Below are positions 8,612 to 17,941 of a stretch of 64,000 nucleotides of DNA, piece after piece. Origin of the DNA: GWE2-42-39 sp942493345. GTDB taxonomy: Bacteria; Bacteroidota; Bacteroidia; Bacteroidales; Prolixibacteraceae. The DNA is taken from assembly GCA_942493345.1 (NCBI GenBank), contig OW818695.1, forward strand, positions 2,666,001 through 2,730,000, written 5' to 3'. Each line of letters starts with the position of its first letter. The stretch's first letter is position 1. A program made the translations under genes and the position numbers. Under the pieces are notes generated by a model. That model did not search any database. It was not told the origin of the DNA and saw only the letters and a list, made by a program, of their open reading frames with translations.

Positions 8612-9010
8612 TTAAAGGTAATATTCTTTTGCCAGTCCTTTTCTTACAAGAATATCATTGATGCAATAATAGCCTCCAATCTGGCGAATCTGACCGAGTC
8701 CGGCAACAATTTCGGGGGCGACACAGGCATACAAAACCGCCAGATAGCGTCCATATTTTTCCTTTTGGTCTTTTATGGTTTCAATAATCACCGGATCATT
8801 CTTTTTAATGATACTTTTTACAAAATCGGAAACTTTTTTACCAGCTTCCCATTCCGGCGACCCTTTTTTAACGCCATAAACTTCAGGGGTATTTACCCCG
8901 TAAAGCCGTATTTTTTCACCCCGAATCCATATTGAAAGACCAAGATCGATATCTATTTCAAAGGTGTCGCCATCAACTACTTTGGCAACCAAGGCTTGAT
9001 ACTGGTACAT
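8612..9010 (-). CDS. Thermonuclease (SNase-like) family protein
   Basis: 132 residues forming one SNase-like OB-fold. The family signature is clear: VVDGDTFEI (residues 11-19), RLYGVNTPE (35-43) and KYGRYLA (85-91). The catalytic Arg35, Glu43 and Arg88 equivalents are all present, so it is probably an active calcium-dependent nuclease of DNA and RNA. No signal peptide is seen (it begins MYQYQALVAKVV), so it acts in the cytoplasm or the start is further upstream. It stands alone between two hairpins. Confidence 0.88.
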   Translation of the reverse strand: MYQYQALVAKVVDGDTFEIDIDLGLSIWIRGEKIRLYGVNTPEVYGVKKGSPEWEAGKKVSDFVKSIIKKNDPVIIETIKDQKEKYGRYLAVLYACVAPEIVAGLGQIRQIGGYYCINDILVRKGLAKEYYL

Positions 9011-9108
9011 TTTTTACTGATTTTTTGGTTATTGTTTGAAAAGTTACGAAAAAAAGCAGAATAATTGTTGATGGTTGAATTGCTGAATTGTTAAAAGAAA
9101 AGGCAGGA

Positions 9109-9144
9109 AATAAGAAATGCCACCAGAAGGCAGCATTTCTTATT
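9109..9144 (-). terminator. Terminator downstream of yidC
   Basis: AATAAGAAATGC (9109-9120) pairs perfectly with GCATTTCTTATT (9133-9144) around a 12-base loop. On the minus strand the stem is followed by a T/C-rich tract. It lies 20 bases past the yidC stop codon. Confidence 0.65.
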
Positions 9145-9163
9145 GTATTTTGATTCCGGAGAA

Positions 9164-11077
9164 TTATTTTACTCCGCGCTGTTTGGCCATTTCTTCCAGT
9201 TTTTTCTGAAACCCGGATTTGGGTTTTGCTGGTTTCTTTTTATTCAGTTGAATTTGTGCCCTTATTTTGTCGTCGTCAACCATTTTTCTGAAAAAGTACA
9301 TTTGCCCAATTGTGATTACGTTCGCCAGGAAATAGTAATAACTTAAACCTGACGAGTAGCTGTTCAGAATAAACAGGAACATGACCGGCATCAGGTACAT
9401 CATGGTTTTCATACCCGGCATTGCCGATGTGTTTTGTGTTTGCGAACTCAAGTGGGTCGAGATGATCGTGGTAATGGTCATCAGCAGGCAGAACAAACTC
9501 ACGTGTTGGCCATAAAATGGTATTTTAAACGGCAAATTCATGATGGAATCGTAGGTCGATAAGTCGTGTGCCCACAAAAAGCTTTCCTGTCGTAATTCGA
9601 TCGAAGTCGGGAAAAAGAAGAACATGGCAATCAGGATCGGGAACTGGAACAACATCGGGAGGCAACCTCCCATCGGGTTCACCCCGGCCTTTTTGTAAAG
9701 AGCCATGGTCGCTTGTTGTTTGTCCATTGGCTTGTCTTTGCCAAACTTTTCGTTGATCTCGTCCATCTCCGGCTTCAAAGCTTTCATTTTTGCCTGAGAG
9801 ATATACGATTTGTAGGTAAACGGGAAAATGATCAGTTTAATAAAGATCGTCAACAATAAAATGATAATTCCGAAATTATCGATGTACTTGCGTAGAAAGT
9901 TAAATGTCGGGATAATTAAATATTTATTGACCGGACGAACAATTGCGTACCCCAGGTCAACAAGACTTTCCATCGAAAGACCATACTGTTTCAACGTATT
10001 GTAATGGTTGGGGCCGAAATAAAATTTCATTTTGTGGCTTTCGTTGTTTTTGCCTTCATACGGAAGCGCAAAATCAGCTTTGAAGTTTGCCAGGTATTTG
10101 GGGTCTTCCTTCTTTATTTCCTGTGCAATGCTAACTTCAGGAAAAGACGTATCGGCAATCAACGTTGACGAGAAGAAAAGTTGTTTAAAACTCACCCATT
10201 GAGTACGGGTGCGCAATTCTTCCGATTCTGATTTCGAAACAGAAAGATTGTTCACCTCATCCTCGAAATACTTGTAATTAATGTTCGTATAACGGTCTTC
10301 TCCATATTGCGAAATGCGTTCCTGGCGCGGAACATCGATACTCCAAGTAAAATTAAGGTAATTCGAATTAGCAGTAACGATATTGTTCATTTTTGAGAAG
10401 TTAATATCGAAACCAACTAAAAAGGAGTTGTGTTTGATGGTATACTGATATTCAACGTAGCTGTTGTCGCCTGCATACAAACGAAACGACATACTTTTTG
10501 ATTCGCCTTTATTTTCTTCGTTGTATTTTTCGTTTCCTTCTTTCCCTTTTTTCACCTGAGGACCGCTTGCCACAACTGCTTCCTGGTCGACCGATGGAAT
10601 AAAATAGAAATCGCCGGTGCTGATGCTGCGGTTTTGGGCAAAGAAATTCATCCCAAAAATATTTTTATCGCCCTCGAAAAGGATCAATGGGAGTGAATCG
10701 TGCGTCTGGAAATTTTTCAGTTCAACAGAATAAATTTTTCCACCTTTGTTCGAGATGGTCACTTTCATCAGGTTATTCTCGAGAACATAAAATTTCTCTT
10801 CACCAACCGATGCGTCTGCAAATACCCCGAATTTTTCCTTTCTTTCACTTTGCATTTCTTCGGAAGCAACACTATCGGTAGTAGCCAAAGCAAGCTGTAC
10901 ATCATTTTTAGCTTTTGTTTCTTCCTGTTGTAGCTGGCGAGTCAAATCTGCCTGTTGGATCGAGTCCTGTCGATGTTTTGCCGCGGCTATTTGTTCTTCC
11001 GAAGGCTTATTAAAGTAACTGAACCCTATCAAAATCAGGAATATCAGTACAATGCCTGCGATCGTATTTCTATCCAT
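9164..11077 (-). CDS. yidC: Membrane protein insertase YidC
   Basis: 637 residues, the usual length for Bacteroidota YidC. An N-terminal anchor (NTIAGIVLIFLILIGFSYF) is followed by a coiled, charged stretch, a large periplasmic beta-sandwich domain (about 90-360), and the conserved five-segment insertase core from about 370. The core includes FIKLIIFPFTYKSYISQAKM and its cytoplasmic loop, and the amphipathic groove helices. The protein inserts and folds inner membrane proteins, alone or with SecYEG. The C-terminal tail is basic (KKKPAKPKSGFQKK), consistent with ribosome contact. It is transcribed with pyrG, 12 bases downstream. Confidence 0.97.
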   Translation of the reverse strand: MDRNTIAGIVLIFLILIGFSYFNKPSEEQIAAAKHRQDSIQQADLTRQLQQEETKAKNDVQLALATTDSVASEEMQSERKEKFGVFADASVGEEKFYVLENNLMKVTISNKGGKIYSVELKNFQTHDSLPLILFEGDKNIFGMNFFAQNRSISTGDFYFIPSVDQEAVVASGPQVKKGKEGNEKYNEENKGESKSMSFRLYAGDNSYVEYQYTIKHNSFLVGFDINFSKMNNIVTANSNYLNFTWSIDVPRQERISQYGEDRYTNINYKYFEDEVNNLSVSKSESEELRTRTQWVSFKQLFFSSTLIADTSFPEVSIAQEIKKEDPKYLANFKADFALPYEGKNNESHKMKFYFGPNHYNTLKQYGLSMESLVDLGYAIVRPVNKYLIIPTFNFLRKYIDNFGIIILLLTIFIKLIIFPFTYKSYISQAKMKALKPEMDEINEKFGKDKPMDKQQATMALYKKAGVNPMGGCLPMLFQFPILIAMFFFFPTSIELRQESFLWAHDLSTYDSIMNLPFKIPFYGQHVSLFCLLMTITTIISTHLSSQTQNTSAMPGMKTMMYLMPVMFLFILNSYSSGLSYYYFLANVITIGQMYFFRKMVDDDKIRAQIQLNKKKPAKPKSGFQKKLEEMAKQRGVK

Positions 11078-11089
11078 TAAAAAAATATT

Positions 11090-12694
11090 TTATGCACCAA
11101 TTGAAGCTTTCACAAAAGCAACAAACAAAGGATGCGGTGTTAATACTGTACTACTATATTCGGGATGAAACTGAACTCCGACAAACCATCGGAGAGTGGG
11201 TATTTCAACTACCTCCACCAAGTTGGTATCGGGGTTCACCCCAACAATTTTCATTCCTGCTGCCTCGAAATCAGCAAGGTATCGATCGTTAAATTCATAA
11301 CGATGGCGATGGCGTTCCTTTATCTCGGATTTCCCGTAAGCTTTGTAAATATTTGATTTTTTATCGACGATCTTACATTTGTATGCTCCCAGCCTCATGG
11401 TTCCACCTTTTTCGATAAAGCCTTTTTGATCTTCCATGAGGTCGATCACCGGGAAGAAAGTTTTTTCATTCATCTCGGTTGAATCGGCATCGGCCATGTT
11501 AAGGACATGGCGTGCAAATTCAATCACAGCAATTTGCATTCCGAGACAAATTCCAAAGAAGGGGATGTCGTTTTCCCTGGCATAACGTGTTGCCAGTATC
11601 TTTCCTTCAATGCCACGATGTCCAAACCCGGGAGCAACAATGATGCCTTTCAGCCCGTTCATCTTTTTACCAACATTTTCTTCTGTTATACTTTCTGAAT
11701 GTATCATCCGGAGTTTTACCCTGCATTGGTTTTCAGATCCGGCATGAACCAGTGCTTCGCAAATCGATTTATAAGAATCAGGCAATTCTACATATTTTCC
11801 GACAAGCCCTATTTCAATTTCTGTTTTTGGGTTTTTTAATCGGGAGAGAAACTCGTTCCATGCTTTCAATTCGGGTTCATCTTTCAACGGAAGATCCAAT
11901 TTTCGCAATACCGTGGCATCCAGTTTCTGTTCCTTAATTTTATTAGGCACCTCGTAGATGGTCTTTACATCAACTGATTGCACCACAGCATCCAGTTCTA
12001 CATTACAGAAAAGAGCAACTTTTTTGCGAAGGCTGGCATCCAGTTCGTGCTCGGTACGAAGCACCAAAACATCGGGTTGTACCCCGGCTTCCAGCAAGGT
12101 TTTTACCGAGTGCTGGGTGGGTTTTGTTTTCAGTTCACCCGAAGCGGCAAGATACGGAACCAACGTAAGATGAATCACCAACGCCCGGTTACCGAGTTCC
12201 CATTTCAACTGACGAACCGCTTCAATGTAGGGTAACGATTCAATATCGCCAACCGTTCCTCCAATTTCAGTTACAACAATATCGAAATTTTGCTTGGTCC
12301 CCAGAAACTTTATTTTTCGCTTAATTTCATCCGTAATATGAGGGATGATCTGAACGGTTTTTCCCAAATAATCGCCCCTGCGTTCCTTGTTGATCACCGA
12401 TTGGTAAATTCGCCCGGTAGTCACGTTGTTGGCCTGCGAAGTCGGCGCATTCAGAAAACGTTCGTAATGCCCCAAATCGAGGTCTGTTTCGGCGCCATCG
12501 TTGGTTACAAAGCATTCCCCGTGTTCATACGGATTTAATGTTCCGGGATCGATGTTAATATAAGGATCTAATTTTTGGATGGTTACTGAATAACCGCGGG
12601 CTTGCAATAATTTAGCCAGTGACGAAGCCAATATCCCCTTTCCTAATGAAGAGGTAACTCCACCTGTTACAAATATATACCTGGTTTCGGACAA
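11090..12694 (-). CDS. pyrG: CTP synthase
   Basis: 534 residues, typical length. The N-terminal amidoligase domain starts MSETRYIFVTGGVTSSLGKG (ATP-binding loop) and includes KLDPYINIDPGTLNPYEHGE. The C-terminal class I glutamine amidotransferase domain has the nucleophile Cys in FFGICLGMQ and the His-Glu pair in VQFHPEYSS. The enzyme makes CTP from UTP, ATP and glutamine in the cytoplasm, the last step of pyrimidine nucleotide synthesis. It is the first gene of a pyrG-yidC unit, with a TAACTTTG box 35 bases upstream. Confidence 0.98.
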   Translation of the reverse strand: MSETRYIFVTGGVTSSLGKGILASSLAKLLQARGYSVTIQKLDPYINIDPGTLNPYEHGECFVTNDGAETDLDLGHYERFLNAPTSQANNVTTGRIYQSVINKERRGDYLGKTVQIIPHITDEIKRKIKFLGTKQNFDIVVTEIGGTVGDIESLPYIEAVRQLKWELGNRALVIHLTLVPYLAASGELKTKPTQHSVKTLLEAGVQPDVLVLRTEHELDASLRKKVALFCNVELDAVVQSVDVKTIYEVPNKIKEQKLDATVLRKLDLPLKDEPELKAWNEFLSRLKNPKTEIEIGLVGKYVELPDSYKSICEALVHAGSENQCRVKLRMIHSESITEENVGKKMNGLKGIIVAPGFGHRGIEGKILATRYARENDIPFFGICLGMQIAVIEFARHVLNMADADSTEMNEKTFFPVIDLMEDQKGFIEKGGTMRLGAYKCKIVDKKSNIYKAYGKSEIKERHRHRYEFNDRYLADFEAAGMKIVGVNPDTNLVEVVEIPTLRWFVGVQFHPEYSSTVLTPHPLFVAFVKASIGA

Positions 12695-12728
12695 GATAAA
12701 TAATATTAAAGTGTTTAAAAAAAACGCC

Positions 12729-12736
12729 CAAAGTTA
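12729..12736 (-). promoter_or_regulatory. -7 box of the pyrG-yidC promoter
   Basis: TAACTTTG on the minus strand matches the Bacteroidota -7 consensus TAnnTTTG exactly. A start about 7 bases downstream gives a leader of roughly 28 bases before the pyrG ATG. No good -33 TTTG was found at the normal spacing. Confidence 0.5.
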
Positions 12737-12790
12737 ATCAATATTCGCAAATGCTTCGGATATTGATTTTAAATTAAAAGTAAGTTTATA

Positions 12791-12821
12791 ATTAAAAAAC
12801 CCGCTCAAAATAAAGCGGGTT
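12791..12821 (-). terminator. Rho-independent terminator of the DUF349 gene
   Basis: AACCCGCT and AGCGGGTT (12798-12805 and 12814-12821) form an 8-bp stem with an 8-base loop. On the minus strand it is followed by TTTTTTAAT. It lies 14 bases past the stop codon at 12835. Confidence 0.85.
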
Positions 12822-12834
12822 CCCTATCATTAGT

Positions 12835-15003
12835 CTATTCGTCGTCGTCCTCCGTTGCATCAATGATGCGTATCTTTTCTTTTAGAAATTCAATTTTTTC
12901 CTTTGTGCTGGCAATTTTCTGGTTGACATCTCCAATGAGTGATTCGGCATTTTTTGTATTGGCAAAGAACCCGATATTGTTGTCGAGTAAAGCCAAATCT
13001 GTTTCTAACTGCTTCAGTTTAGTCATGTATTTTTCACGTTCGAAGCGCATTTTGCCGTATCCTCTGTTGTTTACATTCAGATTCGAAACCTTGGTTTTAA
13101 ATTTCAAAAGGTTCCGTTTCTTTTCGTCAATCCGAAGGTTATCGAAGTGAATATTGACCGCATCCCGGAAATCATTCTGGACTTTATCCTTGTCTTTAAA
13201 TGGAACATGGCCAATTTCGGTGAATTTTCTTTGGAAATCTTTCATTCGTTCCAAATCTGCCGATTCGTCGCCCGACAGTTTATATTCTTGCACTGCAGCG
13301 ATAAGATCCTGTTTCATCTTCAGGTTGTCGAACTGTTCGGAATCGACCGATGAAAAATGCTTCGATTTTTGTTCGAAAAAATAATCGCAGGCGGTACGGA
13401 ACCTTTTCCAGATAATATCGGATTGTTTCCGTGGAACCGGGCCTATTTCTTTCCATTTTTTCTGGATTTCGATAAACTCGTCCGTCGTCTTTTTCCAGTC
13501 GGTACTGTCTTTTAACGACTCGGCCTGAACGCACAAATCAGTTTTCATTTGCAGGTTATTTACCTGTACTTCTTTATTCTGACTATAGAATTCGCGTTTT
13601 TCATTGAAAAATTGATCGCAGGCTTTGCGAAAACGCTCGTAAATCTGATTGTTTTCTCTGCGGGGGGCAAAACCGATGGTTCGCCATACTTTTTGCAATT
13701 CGATGAGATCTTTTGATTTGTCGTCCCAGTCTTTGTGGGTCAGTAATTCCGATGCGCTAATTTCTTCCGCTTTTTCGCAAAGCAAAACTTTTGCATCCAG
13801 ATTGGTTTTTTGTTCCGATTTACGACCTTCAAAAAAGTCTTGGTGTTTCTTGTTTATTTTTGAAGTAGTAGCTTTGAAACGTTCCCACAGTTCATCTTTC
13901 TTATCGCGCGGAACCGGGCCAATTTCACGCCACTGTTCGTGGTATTTTTGTAATATATTGAATGCTTTGATTATCGAAGATTCAACCAGCAATTCTTCTG
14001 CTTTTTCGCAAATCTCCATTTTCGCTTCCAGGTTCTTTTTCAAATCAAGGTCGCGAAGTTCTTTGTTTATTTTAATGTAATCGTAGAAATTTTCAACATG
14101 GTGATGGTAAGTATCCCAAAGATCTTTCAGTTTCGATTGAGGAACTAAACCAACGTCTCTCCATCGGTTTTGCAAGTCACGAAATTCCTGGAATGTTTTG
14201 TTAATCGATTCCTTGTTGTTGATGAGCGCTTTTATCTCTTCAATAATCTGATATTTCAGTTCAAGGTTCGTTTCTTTTTCTTCTTCCAGTTTTTTATTAT
14301 GCTCAGTTTTCAAATGGTGCAAACTATCCAACAAGTTTTTGAGGTCGTTTTCATACACATTTTCTTCCGGAACAAATTCTTCATCTTCGCTGTGTTCGGC
14401 GTAAAATGCTTTTCTCTGCTTTTCTATTTCAGTATGATGAATTCTATAGAAAGCAAATTTTATATTGTCGATATCTTCCTTTATTTCCTCGTAATCATTT
14501 TTTCCTTCGATCAGTTCCCGGAGGTCATTAATCAGCTCGACTTCCGTCTTTCCTGAATAATCAACCTTTCCCTTCATGAGTTCGGCCTCATGTATTTCAA
14601 CTTTCACCGCTGCTTTTTCCTCAACAACTTCGACTTTTTCTTCCGGAACCATTGATTCCACTACGATGTCTTCAACTTGTGGTTCTGCGGGCTCCTGTTC
14701 TGCTACAGGTTCCTCCGTTTTTTCCTCCACGATGTTTTCATCAGTAGTTTCCGTAACAACAACAGGTTCTTCTTCCAGTGTAACAGCAACTTCTTCAAGA
14801 ACAGGTTCTTCCTGTGCTTCAGATACAACTTCTCCGGTATCTTCGGGTGTAATTTCTTCAATTTTTTCAGGTTCACTTACCTGTTCTTCAACAACCTGAT
14901 TTTCTTCAGGTTCTTGCTGCTCGTCTTGTTTTTCAACAGATTCTGGCTCTTGCGGCGTAATTTTTAACTCGTCATTCGAGTTTTTTAGATCTTTAGGTTC
15001 CAT
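12835..15003 (-). CDS. DUF349 domain-containing protein
   Basis: 722 residues. The first about 145 are a low-complexity acidic stretch rich in Glu, Val and Pro. From about 150 onward there are five or so repeats of the DUF349 type, each with a W-x-x-I/V-G-x-V/A-P core (WRDVGLVPQS, WREIGPVPRD, WRTIGFAPRR, WKEIGPVPRK, FTEIGHVPFK). The C-terminal part is a predicted coiled coil ending in DDDE. The family is widespread in Bacteroidota and Actinobacteria, cytoplasmic, and of unresolved function. No signal peptide is seen. It has its own terminator and appears to be a single-gene unit. Confidence 0.88.
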   Translation of the reverse strand: MEPKDLKNSNDELKITPQEPESVEKQDEQQEPEENQVVEEQVSEPEKIEEITPEDTGEVVSEAQEEPVLEEVAVTLEEEPVVVTETTDENIVEEKTEEPVAEQEPAEPQVEDIVVESMVPEEKVEVVEEKAAVKVEIHEAELMKGKVDYSGKTEVELINDLRELIEGKNDYEEIKEDIDNIKFAFYRIHHTEIEKQRKAFYAEHSEDEEFVPEENVYENDLKNLLDSLHHLKTEHNKKLEEEKETNLELKYQIIEEIKALINNKESINKTFQEFRDLQNRWRDVGLVPQSKLKDLWDTYHHHVENFYDYIKINKELRDLDLKKNLEAKMEICEKAEELLVESSIIKAFNILQKYHEQWREIGPVPRDKKDELWERFKATTSKINKKHQDFFEGRKSEQKTNLDAKVLLCEKAEEISASELLTHKDWDDKSKDLIELQKVWRTIGFAPRRENNQIYERFRKACDQFFNEKREFYSQNKEVQVNNLQMKTDLCVQAESLKDSTDWKKTTDEFIEIQKKWKEIGPVPRKQSDIIWKRFRTACDYFFEQKSKHFSSVDSEQFDNLKMKQDLIAAVQEYKLSGDESADLERMKDFQRKFTEIGHVPFKDKDKVQNDFRDAVNIHFDNLRIDEKKRNLLKFKTKVSNLNVNNRGYGKMRFEREKYMTKLKQLETDLALLDNNIGFFANTKNAESLIGDVNQKIASTKEKIEFLKEKIRIIDATEDDDE

Positions 15004-15131
15004 TATGCAAAAATTTAGTACAAAACTTCAAAAAGAGAATACGGACTTGTTTAGCCTACGAAAATATAATATTACATCCTAATACTCAAAGTTTTTAAAA
15101 ATTAATTCCATAAAACTACAATATTAATTGT

Positions 15132-15161
15132 AAAAAAAGGCTGCTTTTGTGTGGCAGCCTT
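15132..15161 (-). terminator. Rho-independent terminator of the Hsp20 gene
   Basis: AAGGCTGC (15137-15144) pairs with GCAGCCTT (15154-15161) around a 9-base loop. On the minus strand it is followed by a run of seven T. It lies 26 bases beyond the Hsp20 stop codon. Confidence 0.85.
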
Positions 15162-15186
15162 AAAAACATATAGTAGTTTTTTGATT

Positions 15187-15639
15187 TTAAACTATTTCTA
15201 TTTTCCGAACCAGCTTTTGGTTTTCTTCTTCCAGTTTCGGGAGAGTTATCGTTAAAATCCCATTTTTAAATTCTGCAGAGATTGCTTCCGGATTCAATTT
15301 CTCCGATAGTTTGTACCTTCTTTCGAAAGCGTTTTTCGCAAATTCAACATGAGTGTATTTGTATTCTGGCTTTGAGGCATCTTTGTAATCGCTTTTCACG
15401 ATCAGATAATTGTTCTCAACTGAAATTTCAATTTCATTTTTACTGAACCCCGGAACCAATAATTCGAGCCTAAAATTTTCTTCTGTTTCGAAAATATTTG
15501 CTGCAGGTTTCGATGTGCAGCTATTTTCAACACAGCCGGTATTGCAAAACTGATTGAATAAGTCGTTTACAAGCTGATTGGCATAAAAGTGTTCTGCTGG
15601 TTTGTGAAATCTTACTACGTTCATTTTTCTATCCTCCAT
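15187..15639 (-). CDS. Hsp20/alpha-crystallin small heat-shock protein
   Basis: 150 residues from the ATG at 15639, or 145 from the second ATG at 15624 (MNVVRFHKP), which aligns better with family starts. The alpha-crystallin domain spans about 47-150, with the LLVPGFSKNEIEI strand pair and the GILTITLPK motif near the C-terminus. It is an ATP-independent cytoplasmic chaperone that holds unfolding proteins. Unusually, the N-terminal arm carries a Cys-rich stretch (CNTGCVENSC). It stands alone with its own terminator. Confidence 0.92.
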   Translation of the reverse strand: MEDRKMNVVRFHKPAEHFYANQLVNDLFNQFCNTGCVENSCTSKPAANIFETEENFRLELLVPGFSKNEIEISVENNYLIVKSDYKDASKPEYKYTHVEFAKNAFERRYKLSEKLNPEAISAEFKNGILTITLPKLEEENQKLVRKIEIV

Positions 15640-15825
15640 TGTTTTAAATTAAACTTGTTTTTGTTTTCTGAAGGATCGATTTCAAGTTCTGTTCCAGATG
15701 CGAAAGCCGGATTTATTTTCTGATTTCTTAAGTCGAAAAGCGTCATTTTTTCCGGATTTGAATGAAAAGCGGTGTCGTTTTGTCTTCAAATCGTTGTTTT
15801 GATTCGGATTCGAAGAAAAATATGG

Positions 15826-15858
15826 TTTAGGAAATGTTGATGCTGCGTGTTACTTTTG
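15826..15858 (+). promoter_or_regulatory. trmD promoter
   Basis: TACTTTTG (15851-15858) matches the Bacteroidota -7 consensus, with a TTTAG -33-like element at 15826 and a 21-base spacer. A transcript would begin near 15865, only about six bases before the ATG at 15871. This rules out the upstream GTG at 15847 as the start codon. Confidence 0.7.
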
Positions 15859-15870
15859 CACAAAAAATAT

Positions 15871-16551
15871 ATGCGCATCGATATTCTCACGGTCATCCCC
15901 GAGCTTTTGGAAAGTCCGTTCAAACACTCTATCATCAAACGGGGAGTGGAAAAAGGCTTGATTGAAATACATGTCCACAACATCCGCGATTTTTCGGAAG
16001 ACAAACATAAAAAAACCGACGACTATGCTTTTAGTGGCGGGGCTGGCATGGTAATGACCATTCAGCCGATCGAGAGCGCAATTAATCACCTGAAATCGCA
16101 GCGTAATTACGATGAGATTATCTATACTTCGCCCGACGGACTTCTGTTTGACCAAAAAGAAGCAAACAAACTATCGCTGCTCGAAAATGTAATTATTCTT
16201 TGCGGCCATTACAAAGGGGTCGATCAGCGGGTGCGCGACCATTTGGTAACCCGTGAAATATCGGTTGGCGATTATGTTTTGACGGGGGGGGAACTGGCTG
16301 CCGCCGTCATTGTCGACAGTGTGGTGCGATTGGTTCCAGGCGTGCTTTCCGACGAAACTTCGGCACTGACCGATTCATTCCAGGACCAGCTTTTAAGCCC
16401 GCCTGTGTACACCCGGCCAGCCGATTACAACGGGTGGAAAGTGCCGGAAATCCTGCTCAGTGGAAATGACAAAAAAATTGGTGAATGGCAGGAAAAACAA
16501 GCCTACGAACGCACCAAACTGTTGCGTCCCGGGCTTTTGAAAGACGAGTAG
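15871..16551 (+). CDS. trmD: tRNA (guanine-N1-)-methyltransferase
   Basis: 226 residues from the ATG at 15871, the normal length. The N-terminus MRIDILTVIPELLESPF is the standard TrmD start. The SPOUT knot motifs SGGAGMVM, CGHYKGVDQR and GDYVLTGGELAA form the S-adenosylmethionine site. The enzyme methylates G37 of tRNAs reading CNN and GGN codons, preventing frameshifts. An in-frame GTG 24 bases upstream lies inside the promoter and is unlikely to be used. It converges on the NUDIX gene with a 5-base gap. Unlike in many bacteria it is not in a rimM-rplS operon. Confidence 0.97.
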   Translation: MRIDILTVIPELLESPFKHSIIKRGVEKGLIEIHVHNIRDFSEDKHKKTDDYAFSGGAGMVMTIQPIESAINHLKSQRNYDEIIYTSPDGLLFDQKEANKLSLLENVIILCGHYKGVDQRVRDHLVTREISVGDYVLTGGELAAAVIVDSVVRLVPGVLSDETSALTDSFQDQLLSPPVYTRPADYNGWKVPEILLSGNDKKIGEWQEKQAYERTKLLRPGLLKDE

Positions 16552-16556
16552 CAGCT

Positions 16557-17204
16557 TTATTTTACCTTTTCTGAAGTTTTTTGCAGGTAGCTTTTCATCA
16601 ATTCAACCAGGTTGGGATAGGTGTTGCTGAAAAAACGGGAAAGTTCATCTTTCTTCATCCAGCAAACTTCTTCAATGCTTTCTGAATATTGAGGCGTTGG
16701 CGTTTCGTTTCCGTCGTAATCCATTTCGAACCAGAAGGTCTCTTTCAGTACCAGGTTGTTCGGTTCGGGATGAAATGGAGAGCGGTAAAGATGAAACACC
16801 GATCCTAATAAATTTTTAATCCGGACGCCTGAAATTCCGCATTCTTCTTCCACTTCGCGAATGGCAGCCTGCTCAAGGGTTTCTTTCTTCTCAACTTTTC
16901 CTTTGGGCAGATCCCAGTATCCCAATCTTCGGATAACCAAAATGCGTTCGTCTGGGTCGGTAACAATTCCCCCGGCAGCCGTTATCCCGATGAATTGCTT
17001 CCTGAATTTATTCCACAGTTCTTCCGGTTTATGGCTGATAAATACAAAATTTTTTGATTCGTTTTTGTTCTCTAAATCAATCAGTAACGGAGTAATACCA
17101 ACATCGTTTTCATTTTCAATGATTTGAATTTTATTATCTTTAAATGAATTTTCAGATTCAGAACAAAAGATGATGGAAGAGGCATTGAAAAAAACTTTGT
17201 ACAT
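16557..17204 (-). CDS. NUDIX hydrolase
   Basis: 215 residues. The Nudix box is complete, from GKVEKKE to REVEEECG in the middle of the protein, preceded by RRLGYWDLPKG. About 80 residues precede the domain, more than in minimal Nudix proteins, and begin MYKVFFNASSIIF. The family splits nucleoside diphosphates linked to another group; substrate not determinable. It is divergent from pyrE, and the pyrE -7 box overlaps its start codon region. Confidence 0.9.
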   Translation of the reverse strand: MYKVFFNASSIIFCSESENSFKDNKIQIIENENDVGITPLLIDLENKNESKNFVFISHKPEELWNKFRKQFIGITAAGGIVTDPDERILVIRRLGYWDLPKGKVEKKETLEQAAIREVEEECGISGVRIKNLLGSVFHLYRSPFHPEPNNLVLKETFWFEMDYDGNETPTPQYSESIEEVCWMKKDELSRFFSNTYPNLVELMKSYLQKTSEKVK

Positions 17205-17207
17205 TTG
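17200..17207 (+). promoter_or_regulatory. -7 box of the pyrE promoter
   Basis: TACATTTG matches TAnnTTTG exactly and gives a leader of about 25 bases before the pyrE start. It overlaps the first codons of the divergent NUDIX gene. The -33 element is not clear. Confidence 0.5.
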
Positions 17208-17239
17208 CCGAAGGTTTTATAGTTAAACGCACACAAATT

Positions 17240-17875
17240 ATGATGGAACAAATTCAAATTGAAGTAACAAAGAAATTACTACAAATTAACACAATAAAAA
17301 TCCAACCTTCAAATCCGTTTACATGGGCCTCGGGTTGGTTATCTCCTATCTATTGCGACAACCGGAAATTGCTTTCGTATCCTGAAGCAAGGACTTTTAT
17401 TTGCGATCAATTCTGTAAACTGATTAAGGAGAAATATCCTCAGGCTGAAGTTATTGCAGGAGTTGCTACAGGTGCCATTGCACACGGTGTTTTGGTTGCC
17501 GAACGTCTGGGAATGCCTTTTATTTATGTGCGCTCGGCGCCCAAAGGGCACGGACTTGAAAATCTGATTGAAGGCGATATGAGAGTGGGCCGCAAGGTGG
17601 TTATTATTGAAGACCTGGTTTCGACCGGTGGAAGCAGTTTGAAGGCGGCCGATGCAATTACCAATTTTGGTGGCGAAGTACTGGGCATGATGGCCATTTT
17701 TACCTATAATTTTCCGCAGGCACGCAAAGCGTTTGAACAGGCCGGCGTTGAACTGACGGCCCTGAGCCGCTACCAAATTCTGATCGACATCGCGCTGGAA
17801 CAGGGAAGTATTACTGCCGACCAGGTTGCAAGCCTGAACGCATGGAGAGAAAACCCTGAAAGTTGGGGTAAATAA
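17240..17875 (+). CDS. pyrE: Orotate phosphoribosyltransferase
   Basis: 211 residues (or 210 from the second ATG at 17243), the normal length. The type I phosphoribosyltransferase PRPP loop is VVIIEDLVSTGGSS, and the upstream GVATGAIAHG loop and RSAPKGHG catalytic loop are intact. It joins orotate and PRPP to give OMP in pyrimidine synthesis. It is followed by a strong terminator, then the SRPBCC gene. Confidence 0.97.
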   Translation: MMEQIQIEVTKKLLQINTIKIQPSNPFTWASGWLSPIYCDNRKLLSYPEARTFICDQFCKLIKEKYPQAEVIAGVATGAIAHGVLVAERLGMPFIYVRSAPKGHGLENLIEGDMRVGRKVVIIEDLVSTGGSSLKAADAITNFGGEVLGMMAIFTYNFPQARKAFEQAGVELTALSRYQILIDIALEQGSITADQVASLNAWRENPESWGK

Positions 17876-17898
17876 TTTTTAAAAGAAAATACTACAAA

Positions 17899-17929
17899 CC
17901 CCTTCCTGTTTTGGGAAGGGGCTTTTTTT
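17899..17929 (+). terminator. Rho-independent terminator of pyrE
   Basis: CCCCTTCC (17899-17906) and GGAAGGGG (17914-17921) with a 7-base loop, then C and eight T. Confidence 0.92.
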
Positions 17930-17941
17930 TACACTGAAATT

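Noticed and set aside
13649..14899. Long + strand ORFs (143, 128 and 107 codons) opposite the DUF349 gene
   Set aside because: Ser/Thr- or Phe-rich shadows of the Glu/Lys-rich coding strand; composition explains the open frames.
17339..17776. 145-codon minus-strand ORF inside pyrE
   Set aside because: Shadow of a conserved housekeeping gene.
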